Positions 24,340 through 33,460 of a DNA stretch of 64,000 nt are shown here, piece after piece. This DNA comes from Gnetum montanum (taxonomy: Eukaryota; Streptophyta; Gnetopsida; Gnetales; Gnetaceae). The notes below the pieces were generated by a model that worked only from the letters and a program-made list of their open reading frames with translations, was not told where the DNA came from and did no database searches. The stretch spans positions 241,224 to 305,223 of the forward strand of contig MNCI01023331.1 of assembly GCA_015680685.1 (NCBI GenBank), written 5' to 3'. The translations under genes were made by a program, and so were the position numbers. Position 1 is the first letter of the stretch. Each line of letters opens with the position of its first letter.

Positions 24340-25836
24340 TCATGGGTTTAGTGAGATGTAAGGCTGAGGTACTCTATTAGGGCCTTCGTCTATGTCATCA
24401 CCTCCTGCTTGGAAGGGAAACTCCATCCATGCATTTTTGTTTAGGGGGTCAACTTGTTGAGCTGACCCCTCTACCGGGTAGTCAGTGTAAGTTGAAACAG
24501 GTGCTTTGTTCTTAGAAGTTATGACCTCTAAGCCTTCTTCCACGCCTACATTGTGGATCGCTTGCATTGCTACTTCGTTGCCATGGATCACCACTTCTCT
24601 ACTTATGTAAGGTAGGTGGATCTCCTAGTGTATGGGTGAGGAGATAGCCCTAAGTTGTGCTAACCATGATCTCCCCAAGATTAGGTTAAACCCAGGCATT
24701 TTCTCAACCACAATAAATATTGCACTTGTGGGAAACTGATCCCACGCTACGAAGCTTATGTGAACTATGCCCTTCACCACAACCTGTGCCCCATTGAACG
24801 ACTTTGGACACGATGTCATTGTGGGCTTGATCTGGTCAACCAAGCCCAACTTGTCTACAATGGGAAAATGGATGACATTCATGGTAGCCCCATCATCAAC
24901 ATGTATGCTTCAGATTGGGTGTTGGCCGACCTGAATTTTGATGAAAAGGGACATCGTAGTTACTTGACCCTTTTTAGGATCTTCCATAATGGAATCATCA
25001 CGAAAGGTTAGTTGAGGTTGTTATAACCCTACTAGCGTAGAGGAAAGCATAACTAGGTAGATCACTTCCTCCTTTACTAGCATGTCTTTGTTGACCGAAG
25101 TCGTTGTCAACATGCGAGTCAGAGCCTCGCGGTGTGGGGTAGATGTCACGCTCAGGTTGTACAAGCTTATGGTAGTTTTTTTTTGTTTTGGAGGTTATTT
25201 GACCTATGTGAGGATGTCCAAGAGGTCTTGGCCACCCCTTTGTTTGATGCTTTCCTCCTCTTCTATTCATCCTAGAAGATGAATTTCCTGAGGATAGGCG
25301 ACTTTGGATTCAGGTTCAAACCCTTGTTGGTAGAATGATGCAGGCTACATGGTCATGTCAACCTTCATCTTTGGTGGAAAAGACACAGATGCAAGGATCA
25401 AAGATGTAGGCCTAGGGGTACCTTGGATGGTACTCCCTTTTGACGTTTCACCTGTGAAGTGGATTTCTTTCCTTGTGGGGCAAGAAGGATGTTTAGCTAC
25501 TTTGCGTGAGATAGGGGCCGTCGAGGGCATCAGCCCCCTACTGATGAATAGAGCTAGTGGTGTTAATAGGCGGGACTGTGTGGCTTTGCCAATAGGTAAT
25601 GCAAAGGTGGATGCCCATGGAGGGACTTTTAGGACGAATGGCTGCTATGAGCCTAGAGCAGTCACTGGTGGTGTTGGTGCACTACACTGAGGCACATGGA
25701 CCATGAATGCCTGCTAGGGTGGCCTAGGATCATTGTCAATGCTGATGGAATTGATTACATAATCAACATTGTTGGCGTTTAGGGGATCTATGTAGACATA
25801 CATAGATTGGTTTTCAGGGTGCACTAGGTTGCTTTC
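24340..25836 (-). pseudogene. Gag linker + aspartic protease, element Y
   Basis: Minus strand. Protease sequence occurs at 24882-24625 ('VDKLGLVDQIKPT', 'GFNLILGRSWLAQL') and in the tail 24594-24340. The linker region runs 25690-24998, and 'ENQSMYVYIDPLNA' at about 25800 matches 'ENQTLHVYKDPLNA' in C. At 25837 it is cut by solo LTR Z. Gag resumes on the far side at 44439. Stops are frequent. Confidence 0.8.
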
Positions 25837-26523
25837 TATAGCAACTGAAAATGTTGATGGCTAGAAAACATCGAGGGGTCGACGGGCACAACAGTTTTAA
25901 ACCCATACTTGCTGGAGGGCCATGCTGGGTGTGTGCAGATATGGAAAACCTTGAATGATCTTATCAATTAGATAGGGACTTAATTGGCATCTATATAGCC
26001 TTTTGCAAAATATAGTTTGAAAACAAGGGTGAGAATGTGAGGTAATGCTTGAAAGTAAATAAAGCAGAAAATGATGTGACACACAACAATAAGTAAGAAA
26101 TAAAGTAAAATGTAGTTAGAAAAATGAACCACTCTAAAGCTACAAGTTTGCTCTGTTAGGGTGGATAGAGTTGGTTGCACAGCATGATGGAGTGCAGAGA
26201 TCCCAAGAGTAACTAGGACTTGTAGAGCAAAGCAGGTTGTGTGCTTGGGTGTGGACTTAGGTGCTAACAATGTGGGGATTCTACCAAGGTGGTAGAAAAG
26301 GGATAGAACAAAATTCCAGCTGAGAATGATAACTATTTTCAGTGTCAAACAAAAAGCTTACACAATGCTCGAGGTTACAACATGCCAAGGAGAGAACTTG
26401 AGTGCCAAAGAGAGGAAAAGTTAGTAACTTGGAAAACTTTTTGAATCCTTTGAATGCTTTTCATCAAGGTATTTATAGGACCAAGGGCATGCAAAAGAGG
26501 CAGTTTGAACACCACATGCCCTG
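25837..26523 (-). mobile_element. Solo LTR Z, left part (LTR family I)
   Basis: Reverse complement of the last ~680 bp of LTR X, with the same order of landmarks. TATTTATA (minus-strand TATAAATA) is at 26470-26477. It starts TATAGCAACTG in place of TGTGACGACTG. The other part is 43509-44438; element C lies between. The duplication of Y sequence is CTTTC (25832-25836) against CTCTC (44439-44443), one mismatch, which fits an old insertion. Confidence 0.8.
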
Positions 26524-28012
26524 TGTAACGACGGGAAACGTCGGCAGCTGGAAATACCGACCGAGATTCCGCGTACACAGTTTTTACCACGGATCCGCGC
26601 GAGGGCTAAGCTGGAAAAACGAATCCGCGGTGCCCTGAACGGTCTTGTCGATCAGACAGGGACTTACGGGTCAGTAAAACAATGATAATTGTAGATCGAC
26701 CGCAAAACGGTGGGATAACGATGTGTGTGGACCACCGCGAAGATGACGCCGAAATACCGAGAAGATGCAAATCGGGAGCAGAAAATCGTGCAATTTACGA
26801 AGATCAAAGATCTATGTTCCAATGCCAAATGGAATATATGATTGGATGTATACAATGTCACAATGGGAGGAAATTCCCAACAAACTGAGTACAAAGATGA
26901 GCACAAAACAGCAAGAAAACTGCCTGGACAGAACAACGGATCTACCTTTTGGACCAAGGCCTAGATGCAGAAATGGTCAAGCAATTTCCGTTCCGCTTCT
27001 CGGCTTCAGATAGATCTGCTNCACGCACAGCTGCGTGATGAGCGTAAGCTACACTTTGATCATACTCCACCGCGTGTAGCTGCATGGAGTGTGTTACATT
27101 TACGCTGCGTCACGCACAGTTGCGTGATGAGCGTACAACAATCTTAAGCGTGTTGTTGCTACGCCAAAGTTGCGCTCATACACGCAAACACGACGCGAAT
27201 GAGCGCAAACGCAGCCGAGACATGTCTATCGTGAGCCTGCTCTTTACACGCACAGCACGCGAACAAGCGTGTTGTGCGTAGTCGCAGTTCGACTTAAAAG
27301 AATCGCATCGGCGAAACCCGCGACATTCGGGCCCACATCATCAGGGTTGCACGTGTCGTGGTCTATAAATACTCCGACTGACAAATATACANNNNNNNNN
27401 NNNNNNNNNNNNNNNNNNNNNNNNNNNNNNNNNNNNNNNNNNNNNNNNNNNNNNNNNNNNNNNNNNNNNNNNNNNNNNNNNNNNNNNNNNNNNNNNNNNN
27501 NNNNNNNNNNNNNNNNNNNNNNNNNNNNNNNNNNNNNNNNNNNNNNNNNNNNNNNNNNNNNNNNNNNNNNNNNNNNNNNNNNNNNNNNNNNNNNNNNNNN
27601 NNNNNNNNNNNNNNNNNNNNNNNNNNNNNNNNNNNNNNNNNNNNNNNNNNNNNNNNNNNNNNNNNNNNNNNNNNNNNNNNNNNNNNNNNNNNNNNNNNNN
27701 NNNNNNNNNNNNNNNNNNNNNNNNNNNNNNNNNNNNNNNNNNNNNNNNNNNNNNNNNNNNNNNNNNNNNNNNNNNNNNNNNNNNNNNNNNNNNNNNNNNN
27801 NNNNNNNNNNNNNNNNNNNNNNNNNNNNNNNNNNNNNNNNNNNNNNNNNNNNNNNNNNNNNNNNNNNNNNNNNNNNNNNNNNNNNNNNNNNNNNNNNNNN
27901 NNNNNNNNNNNNNNNNNNNNNNNNNNNNNNNNNNNNNNNNNNNNNNNNNNNNGCTCCTGCTCAAACTACGAATCTTCGCCTGAGGCCGACCCGTAATTTT
28001 CACGGTGTTTCA
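26524..28012 (-). mobile_element. 3' LTR of element C (left)
   Basis: Starts TGTAACGACGGGAAACG and ends GGTGTTTCA. Positions 26524-27021 are nearly identical to 42131-42628. The block 27023-27391 is the reverse complement of about 42801-43170. The block 27953-28012 matches 43449-43508. The middle is therefore disordered relative to the right LTR and holds a 561-N gap. Confidence 0.9.
27022..27952. other. Assembly gap with a probably misoriented contig
   Basis: A single N at 27022 and an N run at 27392-27952 enclose a 369-bp piece in inverted orientation relative to the intact right LTR. The two missing parts of the right LTR (about 42629-42800 and 43171-43448, roughly 450 bp together) would fit in the gaps. 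Any reading frame drawn through the N run is meaningless. Confidence 0.85.
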
Positions 28013-28079
28013 ATGGCTCCTCTTTGTTGACGGTTCGAGGGCGTACCCGAAGAACGTCGACAAAGAATGCGAAACACCG
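28003..28079 (-). promoter_or_regulatory. Polypurine tract and hairpin at the 3' LTR, element C
   Basis: On the minus strand GTCAACAAAGAGGAGCCAT directly precedes the LTR start TGAAACACC, a typical polypurine tract for plus-strand priming. CGGTGTTTC (28003-28011) and TCTTTGTTGACG (28021-28032) can pair with CGTCGACAAAGA (28055-28066) and GAAACACCG (28071-28079). This leaves a bulge and a 22-nt loop. Confidence 0.75.
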
Positions 28080-29060
28080 GATTGGCAGAAGCAAGAACAA
28101 CGTTCCTCCATGACTACTCAGATATTGCTCCGTTTACGTCAAGGGAGAAGGCTTGCGAGTAGGAGAGGTAGAAGGGTGTAACTGAAAACAGGTTCGGGAA
28201 AGATGCAAACGGCGTGTTTATTAACGTCAACAGGAATGCTTTCAGACGAGCGTGGCGCGTCAATCTGAGATATCTCTGTTACAACTGGCAGCAGGAATGC
28301 GTACGAAAGGAGTGTTGCGCGTCACTTTCGCGATGTCTCTGCTAACGTGGGTGCGAACAAAGGAAGATTGGCGTAGGTGAATGCTGCGTATGGGAATTGG
28401 GTGGTGGGGAAGAAGGAAACAAGGATGAAGGGTAGATGCGTGTCGGGAAGGAATGTGCAAAGCTGAATGAGCGGGCAAACCTGGGCAGCCATTTCAGCAC
28501 GTTGTCGTACTTCGCCGCTCAGATGGACGCACCCTTGAACGACATCCTCCGAGTTAAGCAGCCTGCAACCACAAAAGGAAACAGAGGACGCCATTGTTTA
28601 TGGACAAAAGACGGAGTTTCTTGGAGCCCATGCTGTTTGATGTTAGCCGGAGCCAACGAACTGTAAATGTTGAGGTGGAGCACTAAGGGGGAGCCGCCAA
28701 CCCTGATGACTTGGCCCTGCATACCTTCGCCAGAAGGCATCAGATACGGTGCAGCTCATTGGTTGCATCGGGAGCCGGCCAGATGTATTTGGGAAGCCGG
28801 CGTCCGATAGCGATGATTGGCGAAGACTCCTGGGGCCATGACCAACGAGGAGTTCGTTGGGGCTCCCGCTAACGAAGCTAAACTCCCGGAGCTGCTTCCG
28901 CCGCGACGGACGCGGTGGCGGCATCTCCGAGGGATCAGTAAGATGCCTCTGTGCCTGTCCGAGGAATCAGTAAGATGCCGGGGGGTGGGGACGCCGGAAC
29001 TGTCTCCGCGTCCCACCCAATCGGCCATGAAGCTGTATCGGAGATGATCACGCTCGCTTG
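28080..29060. other. Non-coding 3' spacer of element C
   Basis: About 1 kb between the hairpin and the motif array. GC-rich with many CG dinucleotides. Short frames exist on both strands, but none resembles a protein or recurs in X or V. No RNA gene was recognised. Confidence 0.5.
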
Positions 29061-29069
29061 ATTTGCATG

Positions 29070-29535
29070 TATTCCAGTTTTAAGTCTTGGTAGACTGCTG
29101 TTACTGATTTTAAGTCTCAGCGGACCATGGTCCCAGTTTAAAGTCCGGGCAGACCGAGGAGTGCTAGTTTTACGTCGTAGCGGACGGTGGTCAGGCTGGT
29201 TTATGGTCTCAGCAGACCGTGCTGTGGATGTCAGTTTTATGTCATGACCCAAGGACAAAGCTGTGCTAGTTTTACGTCTCAGCAGACGGCTACTTACCTG
29301 TGCCAGTTTAGCGTCATGGCGGACGCGTGCAAAAGATGCCAGTTTCTTGTCTTGGCGGACCTGTACAACTTTGCTAGTTTTACGTCGTAGCGGACGGTCA
29401 CCAAGTACCAGTTTAGCGTCGTGGCGGACGCGTGCAAGGCATGCCAGTTTTACGTCGTAGCGGACGGTCAGTGCCAGTTTTACGTCGTAGCGGACGATGG
29501 GTGCCAGTTTTACGTCGTAGCGGACGATGGGTGAG
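29070..29535 (+). repeat. AGTTTTACGTC motif array after integrase, element C
   Basis: About 14 copies of a 29-40 bp unit with the core AGTTTTACGTCGTAGCGGAC or close variants (AGTTTAGCGTC, GTTTTAAGTC). The half sites GTC and GAC/GGAC form a short inverted repeat around about 6 nt. All copies point the same way, opposite to pol. Arrays with the same core stand in this place in X and V. Confidence 0.85.
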
Positions 29536-29566
29536 GCCATACCTGTTGTCGATACCGTCGTTGTCG

Positions 29567-30112
29567 CTAGATGAAATACTGCTTTAAGTACACATGATTT
29601 ACAGGATTTGCTAACTCGTTGCCGTTGACGTCTGCCAATTTGAACGCTCCGTTGCTGTATGCGTCGGTTACCAAGAAAGGGCCTTCCCAGTTGGCAGAGA
29701 ACTTGCCTACTGGTTCACGCACAGCCTTGAGAACCAGGTCTCCTTTCTTGATCGGACGCTGCTGAAGATTATGATGATGCTTTTGTCTCTGTTTATCCTG
29801 ATATTTCTCAATCGCCTCAAGAGCCTGTATCCGCTTCTCTTCCAATGACTCCAAGTCCATTATTCGAGCCTCGTTGTGTTGAGTTTCATTTATAATGGTG
29901 GAGAGGACCATTCTTAGAGAAGGAATTTGCAACTCCAGAGGTAGCACCACCTCAGATCCGTAAACTAGGCTATAGGGCGTACTGCCTGTAGCTGTTCTAC
30001 AGGTAGTACGATATGCCCATAGCACATAGAGGATCTGCTCATGCCACCGCCTTTTGTTGCCGTCGAGCATTTTCTTGAGTAAATTGATTATTGTCTTGTT
30101 CGATGCTTTAGC
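29567..30112 (-). pseudogene. Integrase C-terminal part, downstream of the in-frame stop, element C
   Basis: Same frame as 33061-30113 and separated from it only by TAA at 30113-30115. It contains the last part of the integrase core (the 'KKMLDGNKRRWHEQILYVLW' region), the 'TPYSLVYG' block and the C-terminal domain ('KGDLVLKAV', 'NWEGPFLV', 'LANPVNHVYLK'). The codon at 30107-30109 is AAA (Lys), exactly 35 residues after the second catalytic Asp. X and V have Glu there. Even if the stop were read through, strand transfer should fail. Confidence 0.85.
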
Positions 30113-33061
30113 TTAACCATTTGCCTGCGGGTAATAAGGGGAGGAGAACGACTGTCTGATGCCTAAGTTGTCACAGAAAGATTTGGTATCCACGCTGCTA
30201 AACTGTGGCCCATTGTCGGTCACAATAGTCATTGGGAGGCCAAATCTGGTCACTATGTTGTCCAAAATAAAATGGCAAACCTGTTGAGATGTGATTTTCC
30301 GCAGGGGAACAGCTTCTACCCACTTCGTAAAGTACTCGGTGGCGGTAATGATGAAGCTATGTCCTGCGGAAGATTTTGGCGTGATGGGTCCGATAATGTC
30401 TAGTCCCCATCGTTGGAATGGCCAGGTTATCTGCGTCGTGTGCAACTCTGTGGGTGGCACGTGGATGAGATTTGCATGACGCTGACACGTGTCACAGGTC
30501 TTAACCTTTGTCAAGCAATCTCTTTCCATGCGTGGCCAGTAGTACCCTAAGCGACGGATTTTTAGGGCCATAGCCCGTGGTGCTACGTGGCCACCGCACA
30601 GTCCCTCGTGAACCTCATTGACGATGTATTGTGCTTGGTCCGCGTTAACGCAGGTGAGCAATACGCCATCAAAGGAGCGCCTGCAGAGAGTGCTATCCCC
30701 GATGATGACGTAGTGCCTAGCGCGTTTACGGATTGCGTCTTTTTGCGCGCGTGTTAAAATAGTTGGTAACTCACCCTGTAAAAGATAAGATTTGATATGA
30801 TCGTACCATTCAGGCGTGCTTTCTTCGGTAAGAGAGGAGATTTGCGCCGTCTGAATGATAGGGTCGGTGCAGTCGGTAATCAATGTGGGGCAGGTGTTAA
30901 GCAAGTGTGACGGCACGTGTAAAGCCAGGGTGGCCAGTGCGTCGGCCAGCGTGTTGTCAGTCCGTGGGACGTGCTGGGCGTCGAAGGTCGTAAATCGCCT
31001 CAGGAGATCTTTAGCCTGATTACAATAGGGCTGCAAATGTACCGCTTTGCAGGCGTAGACTCCAGTGATTTGATTTATGACGAGCATCGAGTCGCCCCTA
31101 ATTGCCAGGTGTTGAACATCGAGTTCGCCTGCAATTAAAAGTCCCCTGAGGAGCCCCTCGTACTCTGCCACGTTGTTCGTACAAGGGAAGGTCAATCGAT
31201 AAGCGTGTAGACGCACATCCTCAGGCGATAGCGTAAGAACAGTGGCCGCACTGCCACCTCTCGCGGTTGAAGCTCCATCGAAATACAATGTTGCTTCGAG
31301 GCCTGCCGAAACAGGGCTTAAACTATGTACATGCTCGTCAGGAAACTCTGGTTCTACAGTGGCATGGTTATCAATCGGCGAGGTGGTTAACTGGTCGGCT
31401 ATCGCTTGACCCTTCATAGACGACTGGCCAATATAGTGGAGGTCAAACTCCGCAGTGATAGCCTTCCAGCGAGCTATTTTGCTACTTTCATGTAAACTAT
31501 GTGTAATTGCTCTAAGTATGTTGTTTTTACAAATTACGTTAACCTGGCTACGAAAAAGATAATGTCTACATTTCTTGAGCGTAAAAACTAACGCTAAGCA
31601 GTTACGCTCGACATCATTATACCTTGTCTCGTACGCACATAGAGCGTGACTCAGATAGTAGATGGGCATCTCTGATCCATCATCTCTTCTCTGACAGAGC
31701 AACGCCGCTATGGCAACGTCCGAAGTGGCAAGGTAGATGAAGAAAGGTAGGTCCCTTTGTGGTGGGAAAACCGTCGGTAAATGCTGCAGTTCCTGTTTCA
31801 GACTGTCAAACGCATGTTGGCAATTGTCGGTCCATTCAAAATTAACCCCCTTTTTCAGCAGGTGCTGCATGGGATGTAATTTGTCGGTTAATCTTGAAAT
31901 GAACCTGCGTATAAATTGCAGCCGTCCTTGTAACCCTCGGAGTTGCGTGAGGTCTGTGGGAGGCTGTAACGCGACAATGGCTTGGACCTTATCAGGGTCA
32001 ACTCGTATGCCGGTTTCAGATACCACAAACCCTAGCATGCGTCCGGTTTTGACTCCGAACACGCACTTCTTTGGGTTAAGCCGGAGCTCGTGCGTGACGC
32101 ACCTTTTAAGGACTAACTCCAGGTCCTCTGAATGATCTTCCGACTTCAAAGACTTTACAGCTATGTCGTCTACATAATCATTCAGCCTCCCTAGGAGATA
32201 GTCACTAAAGATGTACGTCATGGCTCGCTGATACGTTGCTCCGGCGTTCTTCAGACCGAAAGGCATCATGGTGTAGCAAAATGTTCCCCAGGGTGTCATA
32301 AAGGTTGTTGTCAACTGATGTTCTGGGTTAATGCGAATCTGGTTATAGCCTGAAAAGCCATCCATGAAGGACAGAAGCGCATGCCCAGCTGTTGTATCCA
32401 CCAGCTGGTCGATACTCGGCAATGGGAAATTATCCTTAATTGTGGCTTTGTTCAAATCCCGGAAGTCTATGCATATACGTATGCCGCCGGTCTTCTTTGA
32501 CACAACCACAATGTTTGATACCCAGTCGGAGTAATCAACCGCGCGTATGAAACCAGCCCGATATAGCTTAGTGATTTCATCACGCACTGCTAGTGCGATC
32601 TCTGGCTTGACTTTGCGTGCCTTTTGCCTGACTGCCTTGATCTGGGGGTCGAGGATGATATTATGTTGGACTAGTCTAGGATCTAATCCAGGCATATCCT
32701 CATACGACCACGCAAAGACAGTAACATTGCCTTGGAGGACCTGCATGATTGCGTTGCGCGCTTTCTCGTCTAGTAAGGAACTGACTTTGAGCGTGTTGGT
32801 CTCACCCCTGTGCGTAACGATAGGGACCTCACAAAGGGGGTCCTCAGTTATGTCCCCGGACTCCAGGTCTAGCGTGCGCGTCGACTGTTCTGGCCATTCT
32901 GGGGATATTTCTGACGCCGCTACAGTTACGCCAGCTAAAGGGGGGTTAATGTCGAGAAGTGTAGAATCAATTGGCCTAATTATGTGCCCGTATGGGCCTG
33001 TCAGATCTAAAGGTGTTAAGAATGTAGCATCCATCCTGCGTCTGTCCTGCAAAACCGGCAA
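30113..33061 (-). CDS. pol: reverse transcriptase, RNase H, archaeal-type RNase H, integrase N-part, element C
   Basis: 982 codons without interruption. Residues ~150-340 are reverse transcriptase ('DFRDLNKAT', Asp234 in 'FMDGFSGYNQ', catalytic YVDD at 296-299). Residues 440-550 are the first RNase H, whose expected leading Asp is not obvious ('YLATSDVA'), as in other elements with two RNase H domains. Residues 588-715 are archaeal-type RNase H with Asp594, Glu633, Asp657 and Asp707. Integrase has His818, His825, Cys856, Cys859, then Asp888 and Asp949. The frame stops at TAA (30113-30115) just before the third catalytic position. The likely translational start or first internal Met is the ATG at 33034, conserved in A, Y and V. 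TTTTGCAG just upstream is a possible 3' splice site. Confidence 0.95.
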   Translation of the reverse strand: MPVLQDRRRMDATFLTPLDLTGPYGHIIRPIDSTLLDINPPLAGVTVAASEISPEWPEQSTRTLDLESGDITEDPLCEVPIVTHRGETNTLKVSSLLDEKARNAIMQVLQGNVTVFAWSYEDMPGLDPRLVQHNIILDPQIKAVRQKARKVKPEIALAVRDEITKLYRAGFIRAVDYSDWVSNIVVVSKKTGGIRICIDFRDLNKATIKDNFPLPSIDQLVDTTAGHALLSFMDGFSGYNQIRINPEHQLTTTFMTPWGTFCYTMMPFGLKNAGATYQRAMTYIFSDYLLGRLNDYVDDIAVKSLKSEDHSEDLELVLKRCVTHELRLNPKKCVFGVKTGRMLGFVVSETGIRVDPDKVQAIVALQPPTDLTQLRGLQGRLQFIRRFISRLTDKLHPMQHLLKKGVNFEWTDNCQHAFDSLKQELQHLPTVFPPQRDLPFFIYLATSDVAIAALLCQRRDDGSEMPIYYLSHALCAYETRYNDVERNCLALVFTLKKCRHYLFRSQVNVICKNNILRAITHSLHESSKIARWKAITAEFDLHYIGQSSMKGQAIADQLTTSPIDNHATVEPEFPDEHVHSLSPVSAGLEATLYFDGASTARGGSAATVLTLSPEDVRLHAYRLTFPCTNNVAEYEGLLRGLLIAGELDVQHLAIRGDSMLVINQITGVYACKAVHLQPYCNQAKDLLRRFTTFDAQHVPRTDNTLADALATLALHVPSHLLNTCPTLITDCTDPIIQTAQISSLTEESTPEWYDHIKSYLLQGELPTILTRAQKDAIRKRARHYVIIGDSTLCRRSFDGVLLTCVNADQAQYIVNEVHEGLCGGHVAPRAMALKIRRLGYYWPRMERDCLTKVKTCDTCQRHANLIHVPPTELHTTQITWPFQRWGLDIIGPITPKSSAGHSFIITATEYFTKWVEAVPLRKITSQQVCHFILDNIVTRFGLPMTIVTDNGPQFSSVDTKSFCDNLGIRQSFSSPYYPQANG

Positions 33062-33163
33062 GTGCGTAAGTGGTTAAGAGACAGATGACGATATGTTGCC
33101 AGACGTGGCATGCTACAAGAAGATGCGTAATCAATGCAACCTCGATTACGAGGCGAGAAGATA

Positions 33164-33186
33164 GAGTAGTTTAACGTCATTTCGGA
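33164..33186 (+). repeat. Single AGTTTAACGTC motif upstream of the antisense promoter
   Basis: 'AGTTTAACGTCATTTCGGAC' is one copy of the element-wide motif. It lies 100 bp upstream of the TATA box of the antisense gene. Elements A and Y carry several copies here. The rest of 33062-33460 is non-coding leader and promoter. Confidence 0.7.
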
Positions 33187-33285
33187 CAGACGAGCGTGCG
33201 ATATCCGCCGCATTAATGCTAGATTTTCGGATTTCGTTCCAGGAAAGTTCCGCTTAAATCTGGAGTTAAGTCGGCAATTTTCGCG

Positions 33286-33293
33286 TATAAATA
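33286..33293 (+). promoter_or_regulatory. TATA box of the antisense gene, element C
   Basis: TATAAATA in 'TTCGCGTATAAATAGGCGG', 175 bp upstream of the ATG at 33461. A start site near 33320 would give a ~140-nt purine-rich leader. Copies A, Y and V have a TATA element at the equivalent place. Confidence 0.75.
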
Positions 33294-33460
33294 GGCGGTT
33301 TTAGATGAATGCTGGTTGCTGACCATCTGGATTTGTAAGCAAGAGCAAAGCAGAGCAGAAGAAGAGAAGAGACGCGAGCTAGGGAGAGCGGAAAAAGGAA
33401 GAACTGTAGGTTTTCCTGCTATTCGTAAGCAAGCTGTAAAGAACTCCTATCAGTAGCGTA

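Noticed and set aside
26664-26957. 97-codon minus-strand frame identical at 42271-42564
   Set aside because: It lies in the R-U5 part of both LTRs. Identity reflects the recent LTR duplication, not coding.
27269-28030. Open frames through the N run
   Set aside because: 561 unknown bases are read as codons, and the flanks are LTR sequence.
29070-29535. CRISPR-like array
   Set aside because: Units are variable, spacers are not unique sequences, and the setting is a plant retrotransposon. It is a tandem motif array.
31737-33077. Plus-strand frames of 132 and 176 codons opposite pol
   Set aside because: Shadows of RT coding sequence, with no conservation of their own.
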